Source: Streptomyces narbonensis
Lineage (GTDB): Bacteria; Actinomycetota; Actinomycetes; Streptomycetales; Streptomycetaceae
Reading direction: 5' to 3'
Assembly: GCF_014649015.1 (NCBI RefSeq)
Contig: NZ_BMSF01000013.1
Coordinates: 62,001-126,000 of the forward strand
Length of the DNA: 64,000 nt
Position numbers and translations under genes: made by a program. Shown piece by piece: positions 50,526-58,368 of this stretch. The notes under the pieces are model-generated. The model was not told the DNA's origin. It saw only the letters and a list, made by a program, of their open reading frames with translations, and did not search any database. Each line of letters begins with the position of its first letter. Position 1 is the first letter of the stretch.

Positions 50526-51068
50526 ATGTCCCGCAGCTTCAGGAGGACCGGTGCGCTCGGCGCCGCCACCGTCGCACTCGTCGCCTTCGGCGCGGCAGCC
50601 CCGGTCTCCGCGACTCCCGTCTCCGTGCCCGCGGCCCAGGCCGTGGACCTCGAGTTCACCCTCTACGCCCAGGAGGTCGTCGGCGAGGAGAGCGAAGAGG
50701 GGGAGGACACCGGCGAGGGCGTTCCCGCCCCCGCCGTCGGCGACACCTACGCCTTCGCCGAGGACCTGTACCGGACCAAGGGCGGCGAGAAGGTCGGCCG
50801 GGACGCCGTGAGCTGCACGGTGGCGCGGGTCGGCGGCCCCGGCAGCCCCGGCGACCTGGTGTGCGCGGGCGTCTTCGTCCTGACCGGCGGTGCCGTCGGG
50901 CAGATCGCCGGCCAGGTGATCCTCCCCTTCTCGACGGAGACCGAGCAGCCCGCCCCGTTCGACATCGCGGTCACCGGCGGGACCGGCGACTTCGAGGGCG
51001 TGCGCGGCCAGATCCGCTCGACCTCGGACGGGGAGTACGCGCGGCTCGACTTCCGCCTGACGCGCTGA
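50526..51068 (+). CDS. Secreted allene-oxide-cyclase-barrel-like protein
   Basis: 180 residues with a signal peptide (ending PVSATPVS). The mature part, VGDTYAFAEDLYRTKGGEKVGRDAVSCTVA to FDIAVTGGTGDFEGVRGQIRSTSDGEYARLDFRL, matches the allene oxide cyclase / dirigent beta-barrel pattern; the GGTGDFEGVRGQ turn is diagnostic. Bacterial members are mostly uncharacterised. An acidic insert (EESEEGEDTGEG) lies between strands one and two. Two Cys may pair. Confidence 0.75.
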   Translation: MSRSFRRTGALGAATVALVAFGAAAPVSATPVSVPAAQAVDLEFTLYAQEVVGEESEEGEDTGEGVPAPAVGDTYAFAEDLYRTKGGEKVGRDAVSCTVARVGGPGSPGDLVCAGVFVLTGGAVGQIAGQVILPFSTETEQPAPFDIAVTGGTGDFEGVRGQIRSTSDGEYARLDFRLTR

Positions 51069-51083
51069 GGGCCGTCCCGATGG

Positions 51084-51767
51084 TCAGGAGAGCTTGCCGT
51101 CGTAGTCGGGGAGCTTGAAGGCGCGCTCGGCGTGCCCGCCGACGATGTCGGTGTTGTTGTTGCCGATGTTCGCGATGATCGTGTAGCCCTTGGCCTCGAT
51201 CTCCGCGCGCTTCTCCGTCTTGTACGCGCTGACCTCGGCGAACAGGTCGGGCAGCGAGCGCACGTACAGACCGTCGACCGGGTAGCCGACCCGCTTCAGG
51301 TTCCAGTCGGTGAGGGAGTGGATGATCCCGGGCCGGGCGGTGACGAAGAAGACCTTCACGCCCTTGGCGTGGGCGTCCAGGACCAGGTCGCGGACGTCCG
51401 CGATGGCCGGGGTCGGCAGCTCCCAGAAGGGGTGGAAGTCGGTCTCCAGCGAGGAGTTGTCGATGTCGAGGACGATCGCCTGCTTCTCGTGCCCGGCGTC
51501 CTTCGCGCGCTCCTCGATGTACGGGCGGGCCTGGGCGACGACGGCGGCCACGTCCTTGCGCCAGGTCGCGTAGTCCACGTCCTCCAGGGCGGCGGTCGAC
51601 ACCAGGTGGGTGTCCGGGTCGGCCGCTGAGGCGGCGGGCGCGGGACCGACGACGAGGAAGGCCGTGAGGGCCAGCGCGCCCGTGGTGCCGGCGGCGACCC
51701 GCCTGCGGGCGGCCGTACGGCCGGTCGCGTGGGCGGAGGCGTGGGTGGTGGGGGGTACGGAGGGCAT
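51084..51767 (-). CDS. Secreted HAD-family acid phosphatase (class B/IIIB-like)
   Basis: 227 residues. Signal peptide (twin Arg present as ARRRVAAGTTGALALTAF, so Tat export is possible), then the HAD fold: AIVLDIDNSSLETDFHPFW with nucleophile Asp and acid Asp, FFVTARPGIIHSLTDWNLKRVGY, and IIANIGNNNTDIVGG for the metal Asp. The family removes phosphate from nucleotides and other monoesters outside the cell. An array of CTACCGG half-sites lies just upstream. Confidence 0.9.
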   Translation of the reverse strand: MPSVPPTTHASAHATGRTAARRRVAAGTTGALALTAFLVVGPAPAASAADPDTHLVSTAALEDVDYATWRKDVAAVVAQARPYIEERAKDAGHEKQAIVLDIDNSSLETDFHPFWELPTPAIADVRDLVLDAHAKGVKVFFVTARPGIIHSLTDWNLKRVGYPVDGLYVRSLPDLFAEVSAYKTEKRAEIEAKGYTIIANIGNNNTDIVGGHAERAFKLPDYDGKLS

Positions 51768-51785
51768 GGGGGGCTCCCGAGTGGT

Positions 51786-51858
51786 CTACCGGCTCAGTGG
51801 TTGACATGCTCGCGCTCAATACTGGCCGGTAGGTAACGGGAGGTCTACCGGTCGGTAG
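51786..51858. promoter_or_regulatory. Array of CTACCGG half-sites upstream of the acid phosphatase gene
   Basis: CTACCGG at 51786-51792, CCGGTAG at 51826-51832, and the palindrome CTACCGGTCGGTAG at 51845-51858 give four related half-sites in 73 bp, starting 19 bp upstream of the phosphatase start. TTGACA at 51801-51806 on the + strand is a -35-like sequence with no gene behind it. Confidence 0.5.
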
Positions 51859-51895
51859 CGAGATTCTGAGCGGAATCCGACCGGGACGGCAGAGC

Positions 51896-51964
51896 CCCCG
51901 GTCGGCGCGCACCGACCGGGGACGGGCAGAGCCCCCGGTCCGTACCCACGGACCAGGGGCTCTG
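51896..51964 (-). terminator. Tandem hairpins after the class I fumarase gene
   Basis: Two hairpins: 51896-51905 with 51912-51921 (10 bp), and 51927-51943 with 51948-51964 (16 of 17 positions paired). Both begin with the same 16-bp sequence GGCAGAGCCCCCGGTC, so the element was duplicated. It lies 23 bp beyond the fumarase stop. Confidence 0.8.
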
Positions 51965-51986
51965 TCGAAAGCGGAAACCGAGAGGG

Positions 51987-53681
51987 TCAGCCGAGGCCGG
52001 GACCCCGCACCGGGATGTGCGTGAAGGTCGGCTCGGGCGCCGGGTTCTGGAAGAAGTCGTTGCCCTTGTCGTCCACGACGATGAAGGCCGGGAAGTCCTC
52101 GACCTCGATCTTCCAGACCGCCTCCATGCCGAGCTCCTCGTACTCGACGACCTCGACCTTCTTGATGCAGTCCTGCGCGAGGCGGGCCGCCGGGCCGCCG
52201 ATCGAGCCGAGGTAGAAGCCGCCGTGCGTGTCGCACGCGGAGGTCACCTGGCCGGAGCGGTTGCCCTTGGCCAGCATGACCTTCGAGCCGCCCGCGGCCT
52301 GGAACTGCTCCACGTACGAGTCCATGCGGCCGGCCGTCGTCGGACCGAAGGAACCGGAGGCGTACCCCTCGGGGGTCTTGGCCGGGCCCGCGTAGTAGAC
52401 CGGGTGGTCCTTCAGGTACTGCGGCATCTCCTCGCCCGCGTCGAGGCGTTCCTTGATCTTGGCGTGCGCGATGTCGCGCGCCACGACCAGCGGGCCGTTG
52501 AGGGAGAGCCGGGTCTTGACCGGGTACTTGGTCAGCTCGGCGAGGATGTCGTCCATCGGCTGGTTCAGGTCGATGGTGACGACGTCGCTCTCCTCGGAGA
52601 GGCCCGCGGCGGAGCCGCTGTTCAGCTCAGTGTCGGTCGTGTCCGGCAGGAAGCGCGCCGGGTCCGTCTCCAGCTGCTCCAGGAAGACGCCCTCGGCGGT
52701 GATCTTCGCGACGGCCTGGCGGTCGGCCGAGCAGGACACGGCGATCGCGACGGGCAGCGAGGCGCCGTGGCGGGGGAGGCGGACGACGCGGACGTCGTGG
52801 CAGAAGTACTTGCCGCCGAACTGCGCGCCGATGCCGATCTTCTGCGTCAGCTCGAAGACCTTCTCCTCCAGCTCCTTGTCGCGGAAGCCGTGGCCGGTCT
52901 CGGCCGAGCCCTCGGTGGGCAGCTCGTCCAGGTAGTGCGCGGAGGCGTACTTCGCGGTCTTGAGCGCGAACTCGGCGCTCGTGCCGCCGACGACGATCGC
53001 CAGGTGGTACGGCGGGCAGGCGGCCGTGCCGAGCGAGCGGATCTTCTCCTCCAGGAACTTCATCATGCTCGCCTCGTTGAGGACGGCCTTCGTCTCCTGG
53101 TAGAGGAAGGACTTGTTGGCGGAGCCGCCGCCCTTGGCCATGAAGAGGAACTTGTACGCGCCGCCGTCGGTCGCGTACAGCTCGATCTGCGCGGGCAGGT
53201 TCGAGCCGGTGTTCTTCTCCTCCCACATGGTCACCGGGGCCATCTGCGAGTACCGCAGGTTCAGCTTGGTGTACGCGTCGTAGATGCCCTTGGACAGGGC
53301 CTCCTCGTCGCGGCCGGAGGTCAGCACGTTCTGGCCGCGCTTGCCCATGACGATCGCGGTGCCGGTGTCCTGGCACATCGGGAGGACGCCGGCGGCGGCG
53401 ATGTTCGCGTTCTTCAGCAGGTCGAGCGCGACGAACTTGTCGTTCGACGAGGCCTCGGGGTCGTCGATGATCCGGCGCAGCTGGGCCAGGTGGGCCGGGC
53501 GCAGGAAGTGCTGGATGTCGTGGATCGCCTCGGCGGCGAGCGTGCGCAGCGCCTCGGGCTCGACCTTGAGGAACGTACGGCCGTCGGCCTCGAAGGTGGA
53601 GACACCTTCGGAGGTCACCAGGCGGTAGGGCGTGGTGTCCTCTCCCAGGGGGAGCAGATCGGAGTACGCAAACTCTGGCAT
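51987..53681 (-). CDS. Class I fumarate hydratase (4Fe-4S)
   Basis: About 564 residues from the ATG at 53681; an ATG four codons earlier is possible. N-terminal Fe-S domain with PMCQDTGTAIVMGKRG, AVSCSADRQAV and TSACDTHGGFYLGSIGG holding the cluster Cys, and a C-terminal beta domain with MDSYVEQFQAAGGSKVMLAKGNRS. It hydrates fumarate to malate and is oxygen- and iron-sensitive. It is single, with a candidate iron box 91 bp upstream, and complements FumC. Confidence 0.96.
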   Translation of the reverse strand: MPEFAYSDLLPLGEDTTPYRLVTSEGVSTFEADGRTFLKVEPEALRTLAAEAIHDIQHFLRPAHLAQLRRIIDDPEASSNDKFVALDLLKNANIAAAGVLPMCQDTGTAIVMGKRGQNVLTSGRDEEALSKGIYDAYTKLNLRYSQMAPVTMWEEKNTGSNLPAQIELYATDGGAYKFLFMAKGGGSANKSFLYQETKAVLNEASMMKFLEEKIRSLGTAACPPYHLAIVVGGTSAEFALKTAKYASAHYLDELPTEGSAETGHGFRDKELEEKVFELTQKIGIGAQFGGKYFCHDVRVVRLPRHGASLPVAIAVSCSADRQAVAKITAEGVFLEQLETDPARFLPDTTDTELNSGSAAGLSEESDVVTIDLNQPMDDILAELTKYPVKTRLSLNGPLVVARDIAHAKIKERLDAGEEMPQYLKDHPVYYAGPAKTPEGYASGSFGPTTAGRMDSYVEQFQAAGGSKVMLAKGNRSGQVTSACDTHGGFYLGSIGGPAARLAQDCIKKVEVVEYEELGMEAVWKIEVEDFPAFIVVDDKGNDFFQNPAPEPTFTHIPVRGPGLG

Positions 53682-53771
53682 GACGGCGGCCATTCCTCAC
53701 TCGGCAGACAGCAGCGCCGCCTCCATTGGCGGCGCGCACTCCAGCGTAGAACGAGGGCGCGGCCCCGATCC

Positions 53772-53790
53772 TGTGAGGTAAGGCTCACTT
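53772..53790. promoter_or_regulatory. Iron-box-like site upstream of the Fe-S fumarase
   Basis: TGTGAGGTAAGGCTCACTT contains GTGAG and CTCAC as a perfect inverted repeat with a 6-bp centre. It matches 13 of 19 positions of the DtxR/IdeR/DmdR iron-box consensus (TTAGGTTAGGCTAACCTAA). It lies 91 bp from the fumarase start and 182 bp from the divergent DUF1707 gene. The rest of the 290-bp gap has no gene. Confidence 0.5.
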
Positions 53791-53971
53791 GGAGGCGGGA
53801 CCGCGCCGATGTGGCGTGTTCCGGAGGGTGGCGGTCGTGCGTGCGGTGCCGGGGCTCCGGCCGCCATGGCCTCAACCCGCCGCTTCCGCGCGCCGGTTCG
53901 TCGCGTTCTTCCTCCACAGGTCCGGCCCCGCCCACTGGTCGCGATCTATCGCGTTTCGCTAGGCTGGCTCC

Positions 53972-54691
53972 GTGGACCTCGAAAAGAAGCCCGAACCCGA
54001 AAAGCAGCCGCAGCCGCAGCGATCGGCCGCTCCCGCCGAGCCCGCCCCGGCCGAGACCGCTTTCGCCGACCCGCGAGGCTCGTTGCGGGCGTCCGACGCG
54101 GACCGGGACCGGATCGCGGACATCCTCCGGGATGCCCTGGCCGAGGGCCGGATCGATCCCGAGGAGCACTCGGACCGGATCGACGCGGTCTACCGCGCCA
54201 AGACGGTCGGAGAGCTGGAGCCGATCGTCCGCGACCTGCCGAGCGCCCGGGCCCGCCGGGACCCCGATCCCGTGTACGAGGACGATCCGGCCGATGCCGA
54301 CGGCGAGGCGGACAGCCTGGTCGCGATCTTCTCCAGTACGACCCGCAAGGGCCGCTGGCGGGTGAGCCGCAGGACGAACGCGTTCGCGCTCTTCGGCAAC
54401 ATCGAGATCGATCTGACCGAGGCGATCTTCGCGCAGCGCGTCACGACGATCAACGCCACGTCGATCTTCGGGAACGTCGAGGTGCGGGTCCCGGAGAACG
54501 TCAGCCTGCGCGGCAACGGCAGCGGGATCTTCGGCAACTTCGAGGTCGTGACCCTGGAGGGGGTCGATCCGCAGGCGCCGGTCGTCGTCGTGAACGGCTA
54601 CTCGGTCTTCGGGAACGTCGAGGCGAGGCCCAAGCGCGGCAAGTGGATCACCGACCTCCAGAGCAAGCTGCGCAAACACCTCGGCCACTGA
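53972..54691 (+). CDS. DUF1707 plus LiaF-like C-terminal domain protein
   Basis: 239 residues from a GTG. A Pro/Gln/Glu-rich N-terminus is followed by the DUF1707 domain RASDADRDRIADILRDALAEGRIDPEEHSDRIDAVYRAKTVGELEPIVRDLP, and then a beta-helical LiaF-like domain with FGNIEIDLTEAIF, FGNVEVRV, FGNFEVVTLEG and FGNVEARPK repeats. Such proteins relate to cell-envelope stress sensing; no membrane helices were seen. GTG with purine-poor leader. Confidence 0.87.
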   Translation: MDLEKKPEPEKQPQPQRSAAPAEPAPAETAFADPRGSLRASDADRDRIADILRDALAEGRIDPEEHSDRIDAVYRAKTVGELEPIVRDLPSARARRDPDPVYEDDPADADGEADSLVAIFSSTTRKGRWRVSRRTNAFALFGNIEIDLTEAIFAQRVTTINATSIFGNVEVRVPENVSLRGNGSGIFGNFEVVTLEGVDPQAPVVVVNGYSVFGNVEARPKRGKWITDLQSKLRKHLGH

Positions 54692-54852
54692 CCGGGCCGC
54701 CGACCGCCACCGACCCGGTCGGCCGGTGACCGGATTTCGCCCACGGGTATCCGCAGAGCGGAACGGGGCGGCACGCAGTGCATAGGCGCGCGCACAGCGG
54801 GTAGGGCTGCTGCATCGCCGCTCGCTCGCGAAGCCGTCGTCAGGAGTAGACC

Positions 54853-55227
54853 GTGCTGCCACTGCCGCATCAGCCCCTCCAGGTCGCCGCCGTACCCCCT
54901 CAGCGCACTACTGCCCGGGAGGACGAGGGCGGCCCCTGGCACGCGGAGGCGGTGTGCCGCCGGGACGAGGCCGGGCTGTTCTTCGCCCCCTCCAAGGAGC
55001 CGACCGCTGCACGGCTCGCGCGCGAGGAGGCGGCCAAGCGCGTCTGTGCCCGCTGTCCCGTGATGGTCGAGTGCCGGGAGCACGCGCTGATCCAGCCCGA
55101 GCCGTACGGGGTGTGGGGCGGGCTCACCGCGGCGGAGCGCCGTGTGGTCCTGGCCAGGCGCCGGCGGCGCGAGGTGGAGCTCAGGAAGGCGTCCGCGACC
55201 GACGGACGGATCGCCCAGGCGGGCTGA
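54853..55227 (+). CDS. WhiB-family Fe-S transcription factor
   Basis: 124 residues. The four cluster Cys appear as AVCRRDEAGLFF, then VCARCPVMVEC (CxxC and C five residues on), followed by the GVWGG turn and a basic C-terminus RRVVLARRRRRE for DNA or sigma-factor contact. The long N-terminus before the first Cys is about 35 residues. Its position beside glpX and close to the class I fumarase recalls the wblI locus of S. coelicolor, from memory and not verified. These proteins bind the sigma factor HrdB and respond to redox or NO. Confidence 0.92.
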   Translation: MLPLPHQPLQVAAVPPQRTTAREDEGGPWHAEAVCRRDEAGLFFAPSKEPTAARLAREEAAKRVCARCPVMVECREHALIQPEPYGVWGGLTAAERRVVLARRRRREVELRKASATDGRIAQAG

Positions 55228-55257
55228 CGGAGCGGACCCCGTCGCTGCCCGTACGGG

Positions 55258-55291
55258 AAGGGGCGCCCCCACCGCACATGGGGGCGCCCCT
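55258..55291 (+). terminator. Hairpin terminator after the WhiB-like gene
   Basis: Eleven or more base pairs (about 55260-55270 with 55280-55290), 9-nt loop, followed by TCTT. About 30 bp after the stop. Confidence 0.78.
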
Positions 55292-55300
55292 CTTCGTGCC

Positions 55301-55458
55301 GTTCCGCTCGACGAATCGGCCGCCGGACCCGTCAGCCGCTCGACGGACCGGCCGGCGGACCCGTCAGCCGCTCGACGGATCGACCGGCGGACCCGTCAGC
55401 CGCTCGACGGATCGGCCGCCGGACCCGTCAGCCGCTCGACAGATCGGCCGGCGGATCA
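55301..55458. repeat. 32-bp tandem repeat at the 3' end of glpX
   Basis: Four contiguous 32-bp units (55331-55362, 55363-55394, 55395-55426, 55427-55458), each beginning GTCAGCCGCTCGACGG or a close variant, preceded by a partial unit from 55301. The array ends 15 bp before the glpX stop and fills the space between the convergent WhiB-like and glpX genes. Units are contiguous, without spacers. Confidence 0.95.
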
Positions 55459-55472
55459 GTCGGCCGCTCGGA

Positions 55473-56507
55473 TCACTTGGCGCGGTCGAAGTCGATCTTG
55501 CTGTACGCGCGCAGCTTCGAGAGCCGGTGCGTCGAGTCGATCTGGCGGATCGTGCCGGACTTCGAGCGCATGACCAGCGACTGCGTGGTCGCCGTCTCGG
55601 CGCGGTAGCGGACACCGCGCAGCAGCTCGCCGTCGGTGATGCCGGTCGCGACGAAGAAGACGTTGTCGCCGCTGACCAGGTCGTTCGTGGAGAGCACGCG
55701 GTCGAGGTCGTGGCCCGCGTCGAGCGCCTTCTGCCGCTCGGCCTCGTCCTTCGGCCACAGCTTGCCCTGGATCACACCGCCGAGGCACTTGATGGCGCAG
55801 GCGGAGATGATTCCCTCGGGGGTGCCGCCGACGCCCATGAGCATGTCGACGCCGGTGCCCTCGCGGACGGCCATGATCGAACCGGCGACGTCGCCGTCCG
55901 AGATGAACTTGATCCGGGCCCCGGTCTCGCGGATCTCCTTGACGATGCCCTCGTGGCGGGGGCGGTCCAGGATCATGACCGTGATGTCCTCGGGCGAGGA
56001 GTTCTTGGCCTTGGCGACCCGGCGGATGTTGACCGAGACGGGGGCGTTGATGTCGACGAAGTCGGCGGCCTCGGGGCCGGTGACCAGCTTGTCCATGTAG
56101 AACACCGCGGACGGGTCGAACATGGTGCCGCGGTCGGCGGCGGCCAGGACGGCGATCGCGTTCGGCATGCCCTTGGCGTTGAGCGTGGTGCCGTCGATCG
56201 GGTCGACGGCGATGTCGACCTCGGCACCGGTGCCGTCGCCGACCCGCTCGCCGTTGAACAGCATCGGGGCTTCGTCCTTCTCGCCCTCGCCGATGACGAC
56301 GACGCCGTTCATCGAGACGGTGGAGATCAGGGTCCGCATGGCGTTGACCGCCGCGCCGTCCGCGCCGATCTTGTCGCCGCGGCCGACCCAGCGGCCGGCG
56401 GCCATGGCGGCGGCCTCGGTGACGCGGACCAGCTCGAGGGCGAGGTTGCGGTCGGGGGCCTCGGGGGAGACGACGAGCTCGGGCGGCAGGTGATGGCTCT
56501 CGGTCAT
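55473..56507 (-). CDS. glpX: Class II fructose-1,6-bisphosphatase GlpX
   Basis: 344 residues. The signatures are complete: GRGDKIGADGAAVNAMR, VVIGEGEKDEAPMLFNGERVG, DIAVDPIDGTTLNAKG (metal Asp) and VGGTPEGIISACAIKCLGG. It removes the 1-phosphate from fructose 1,6-bisphosphate in gluconeogenesis. ATG with an AAGGTGCGC leader. It is the main FBPase type in actinobacteria. Confidence 0.97.
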   Translation of the reverse strand: MTESHHLPPELVVSPEAPDRNLALELVRVTEAAAMAAGRWVGRGDKIGADGAAVNAMRTLISTVSMNGVVVIGEGEKDEAPMLFNGERVGDGTGAEVDIAVDPIDGTTLNAKGMPNAIAVLAAADRGTMFDPSAVFYMDKLVTGPEAADFVDINAPVSVNIRRVAKAKNSSPEDITVMILDRPRHEGIVKEIRETGARIKFISDGDVAGSIMAVREGTGVDMLMGVGGTPEGIISACAIKCLGGVIQGKLWPKDEAERQKALDAGHDLDRVLSTNDLVSGDNVFFVATGITDGELLRGVRYRAETATTQSLVMRSKSGTIRQIDSTHRLSKLRAYSKIDFDRAK

Positions 56508-56640
56508 CGAAGCGCACCTTTCTGTACGGCGACGGCCGGGAACGGCGACGGCCGGAAGAACGAGGGTGCTCCGACTCTATCGGTACGTCGACAAAATGAG
56601 CAGAGGGGCCCACGTTTGAGCAGAGCACCATGATGCGACC

Positions 56641-57174
56641 ATGTGGGGCGTGGCAGGTATGCGAGGTAGGCAGACGGTACGAGGGATGTTCCAGTCCCTC
56701 GGGGTGATCATGGTTGCTGCGGGAGTGATGTATCTCTTCATCCCGCACGACGAGAACGCGGCTCCGGTCCAGGCGAAGGACTACCGCGTCGAGCTCCTGA
56801 CGGCCCAGCGTGCGGCACCGTATCCGGTGCTGGCGCCCGAGGGCCTCGGAGCGGACTGGAAGGCGACGGTCGTCTCGTACAAGCGCGAGAAGAGCGACGC
56901 CTGGCAGCTCGGGTTCCTCTCCCCGGACACGCAGTACGTGGCGATCCACCAGTCGACGGCGGCGCCGGGCAAGTACGTGCCCGAGGTCACGCACGAGGCG
57001 AAGGACACCGGGAAGACCCAGACGGTGGCCGGGCAGGTGTGGCAGCGCTGGGAGGGGCCGAAGTACGACGCGCTCGTCAGGGCGGAGGGCGGCTCGACGA
57101 CGGTCGTGACCGGCACGGCGTCGTTCGAGCGGCTGGCGGAGATGGCGGGCTCGCTCAAGCCGCACAAGGCCTGA
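56641..57174 (+). CDS. DUF4245 membrane-anchored protein
   Basis: 177 residues with one N-terminal helix (FQSLGVIMVAAGVMYLFIP) and an extracellular DUF4245 domain: APYPVLAPEGLGADWKATVVSYKREKSDAWQLGFLSPDTQYVAIHQST. Internal ATG codons (56659, 56686) are alternative starts. Actinobacterial, always near glpX; function unknown. Divergent from glpX, convergent with the reductase gene. Confidence 0.9.
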   Translation: MWGVAGMRGRQTVRGMFQSLGVIMVAAGVMYLFIPHDENAAPVQAKDYRVELLTAQRAAPYPVLAPEGLGADWKATVVSYKREKSDAWQLGFLSPDTQYVAIHQSTAAPGKYVPEVTHEAKDTGKTQTVAGQVWQRWEGPKYDALVRAEGGSTTVVTGTASFERLAEMAGSLKPHKA

Positions 57175-57211
57175 CCGGCACCCCCGTTCCGACGCGCGAT
57201 CGAGGCATACG

Positions 57212-57248
57212 GGAAGGGCCCCGCACTCACCGAGTGCGGGGCCCTTCC
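57212..57248. terminator. Bidirectional hairpin, 17-bp stem
   Basis: Perfect 17-bp stem (57212-57228 with 57232-57248) with a 3-nt loop, in the 101-bp space between convergent DUF4245 and RutE-like genes. Confidence 0.92.
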
Positions 57249-57275
57249 TGTGGTGCGTGTGGTCCGGCGTGGACG

Positions 57276-57866
57276 TCAGACGGTGGTGACGACGTCGTCG
57301 TAGGCCAGGCGCGGGGAGCGCGGGAACCAGGCGTCCTCGCCCGGCTTGCCGATGTTGACGACCATCAGCGGGGTGTGGTCGGCGTCCAGGAACTCCTTCT
57401 GGACGCCGGCGAAGTCCAGGCCGGTCATCGGGCCGGCGGCCAGGCCGGCGGCGCGGACGCCGACGATGAAGTAGGCGGCCTGGAGGGCGGCGTTCAGCAC
57501 GGCGGACTGCTCGCGGACCGGGCGCTCCGAGAAGAAGACGTCCTTGGCCTGCGGGAAGTGCGGGAGCAGGGCCGGGAGCTCCTCGTGGAACTCGTTGTCG
57601 GCGGAGAGGATCGCGACCAGCGGGGCGGTCGCCGTCTTCGGCCGGTTGCCCTCGGCCATGTGCTGGACCAGGCGCTCGCGGGCCTCGGGGGAGCGGACCA
57701 GGGTGATGCGCAGCGGGGTCTGGTTGAAGGCGGTCGGGCCGTACTTCACCAGGTCGTAGATCGCCTGGACCTGCTCGTCGGTCACCGGCTCGTCGGTGAA
57801 CGTGTTGGCGGTGCGGGCCTCACGGAAGAGGAGGTCCTGGGCGGCGGAGTCAAGGGCGAGAGACAT
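57276..57866 (-). CDS. Nitroreductase-family malonic semialdehyde reductase (RutE-like)
   Basis: 196 residues. FREARTANTFTDEPVTDEQVQAIYDLVKYGPTAFNQTPLRITLVRSPEARERL is the FMN-binding start of the HadB/RutE subfamily, and AAYFIVGVRAAGLAAGPMTGLDFAGVQKEFL its C-terminal half. Such enzymes reduce malonic semialdehyde or act as general nitroreductases using NAD(P)H. No pyrimidine-catabolic genes are adjacent, so the physiological role is uncertain. Confidence 0.9.
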   Translation of the reverse strand: MSLALDSAAQDLLFREARTANTFTDEPVTDEQVQAIYDLVKYGPTAFNQTPLRITLVRSPEARERLVQHMAEGNRPKTATAPLVAILSADNEFHEELPALLPHFPQAKDVFFSERPVREQSAVLNAALQAAYFIVGVRAAGLAAGPMTGLDFAGVQKEFLDADHTPLMVVNIGKPGEDAWFPRSPRLAYDDVVTTV

Positions 57867-58068
57867 GCTGCGTACCTTCCGAACTGCAAAAGAGGATCGC
57901 CCGTAAGGGGTCCGAGCGACGTCCTCGACAGTACGCCGATGATTGGTGAAACTTCAACTAAACTATCCGGATAGTGATCCGTTTCACTGTGAGTCTACGT
58001 CAGGGCATGCCGGGCCACCGCCCGGGGCCCGTCCGACGGGAACTGCAGGGCAGGAACCGCCGGCAGAG

Positions 58069-58320
58069 CTACTCCTCCGAGCCCGCCGCCTCCGCCTCCG
58101 CCGCCCGCTCCGCCGCCAGGGAGGCGTCGAGGCGCGCCCGGGCCCCCTCCAGCCGCCGCCGGCAGACCTTCGCCAGCTCCTCGCCGCGCTCCCAGAGCGC
58201 GAGGGACTCCTCCAGGGACGTCCCGCCCGCCTCCAGCCGCCGGACGACCTCCACGAGCTCGTCCCGCGCCTGCTCGTACCCGAGCGCCGCCTCTTCCGTA
58301 CCGGCTGCCATGTGCTCCAC
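58069..58320 (-). CDS. xseB: Exodeoxyribonuclease VII small subunit
   Basis: 83 residues with the conserved core LGYEQARDELVEVVRRLEAGGTSLEESLALWERGEELAKVCRRRLEGAR, a helical hairpin that binds XseA. Acidic Ala/Glu-rich tail. 48 bp downstream of xseA on the same strand, hence the same operon. Confidence 0.95.
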   Translation of the reverse strand: MEHMAAGTEEAALGYEQARDELVEVVRRLEAGGTSLEESLALWERGEELAKVCRRRLEGARARLDASLAAERAAEAEAAGSEE

Positions 58321-58368
58321 CTCCGTGTGTCCGCTTCTCTCTCGATGTCCTCGCCCGCGCGGGGCCGC

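Noticed and set aside
51801..51826. Consensus-like promoter starting TTGACA on the + strand
   Set aside because: The nearest -10-like sequence is only about 13 bp away and no + strand gene follows within 2 kb.
55331..55458. Regular 32-bp repeats considered as a CRISPR array
   Set aside because: Units are contiguous without unique spacers and no cas genes are present.
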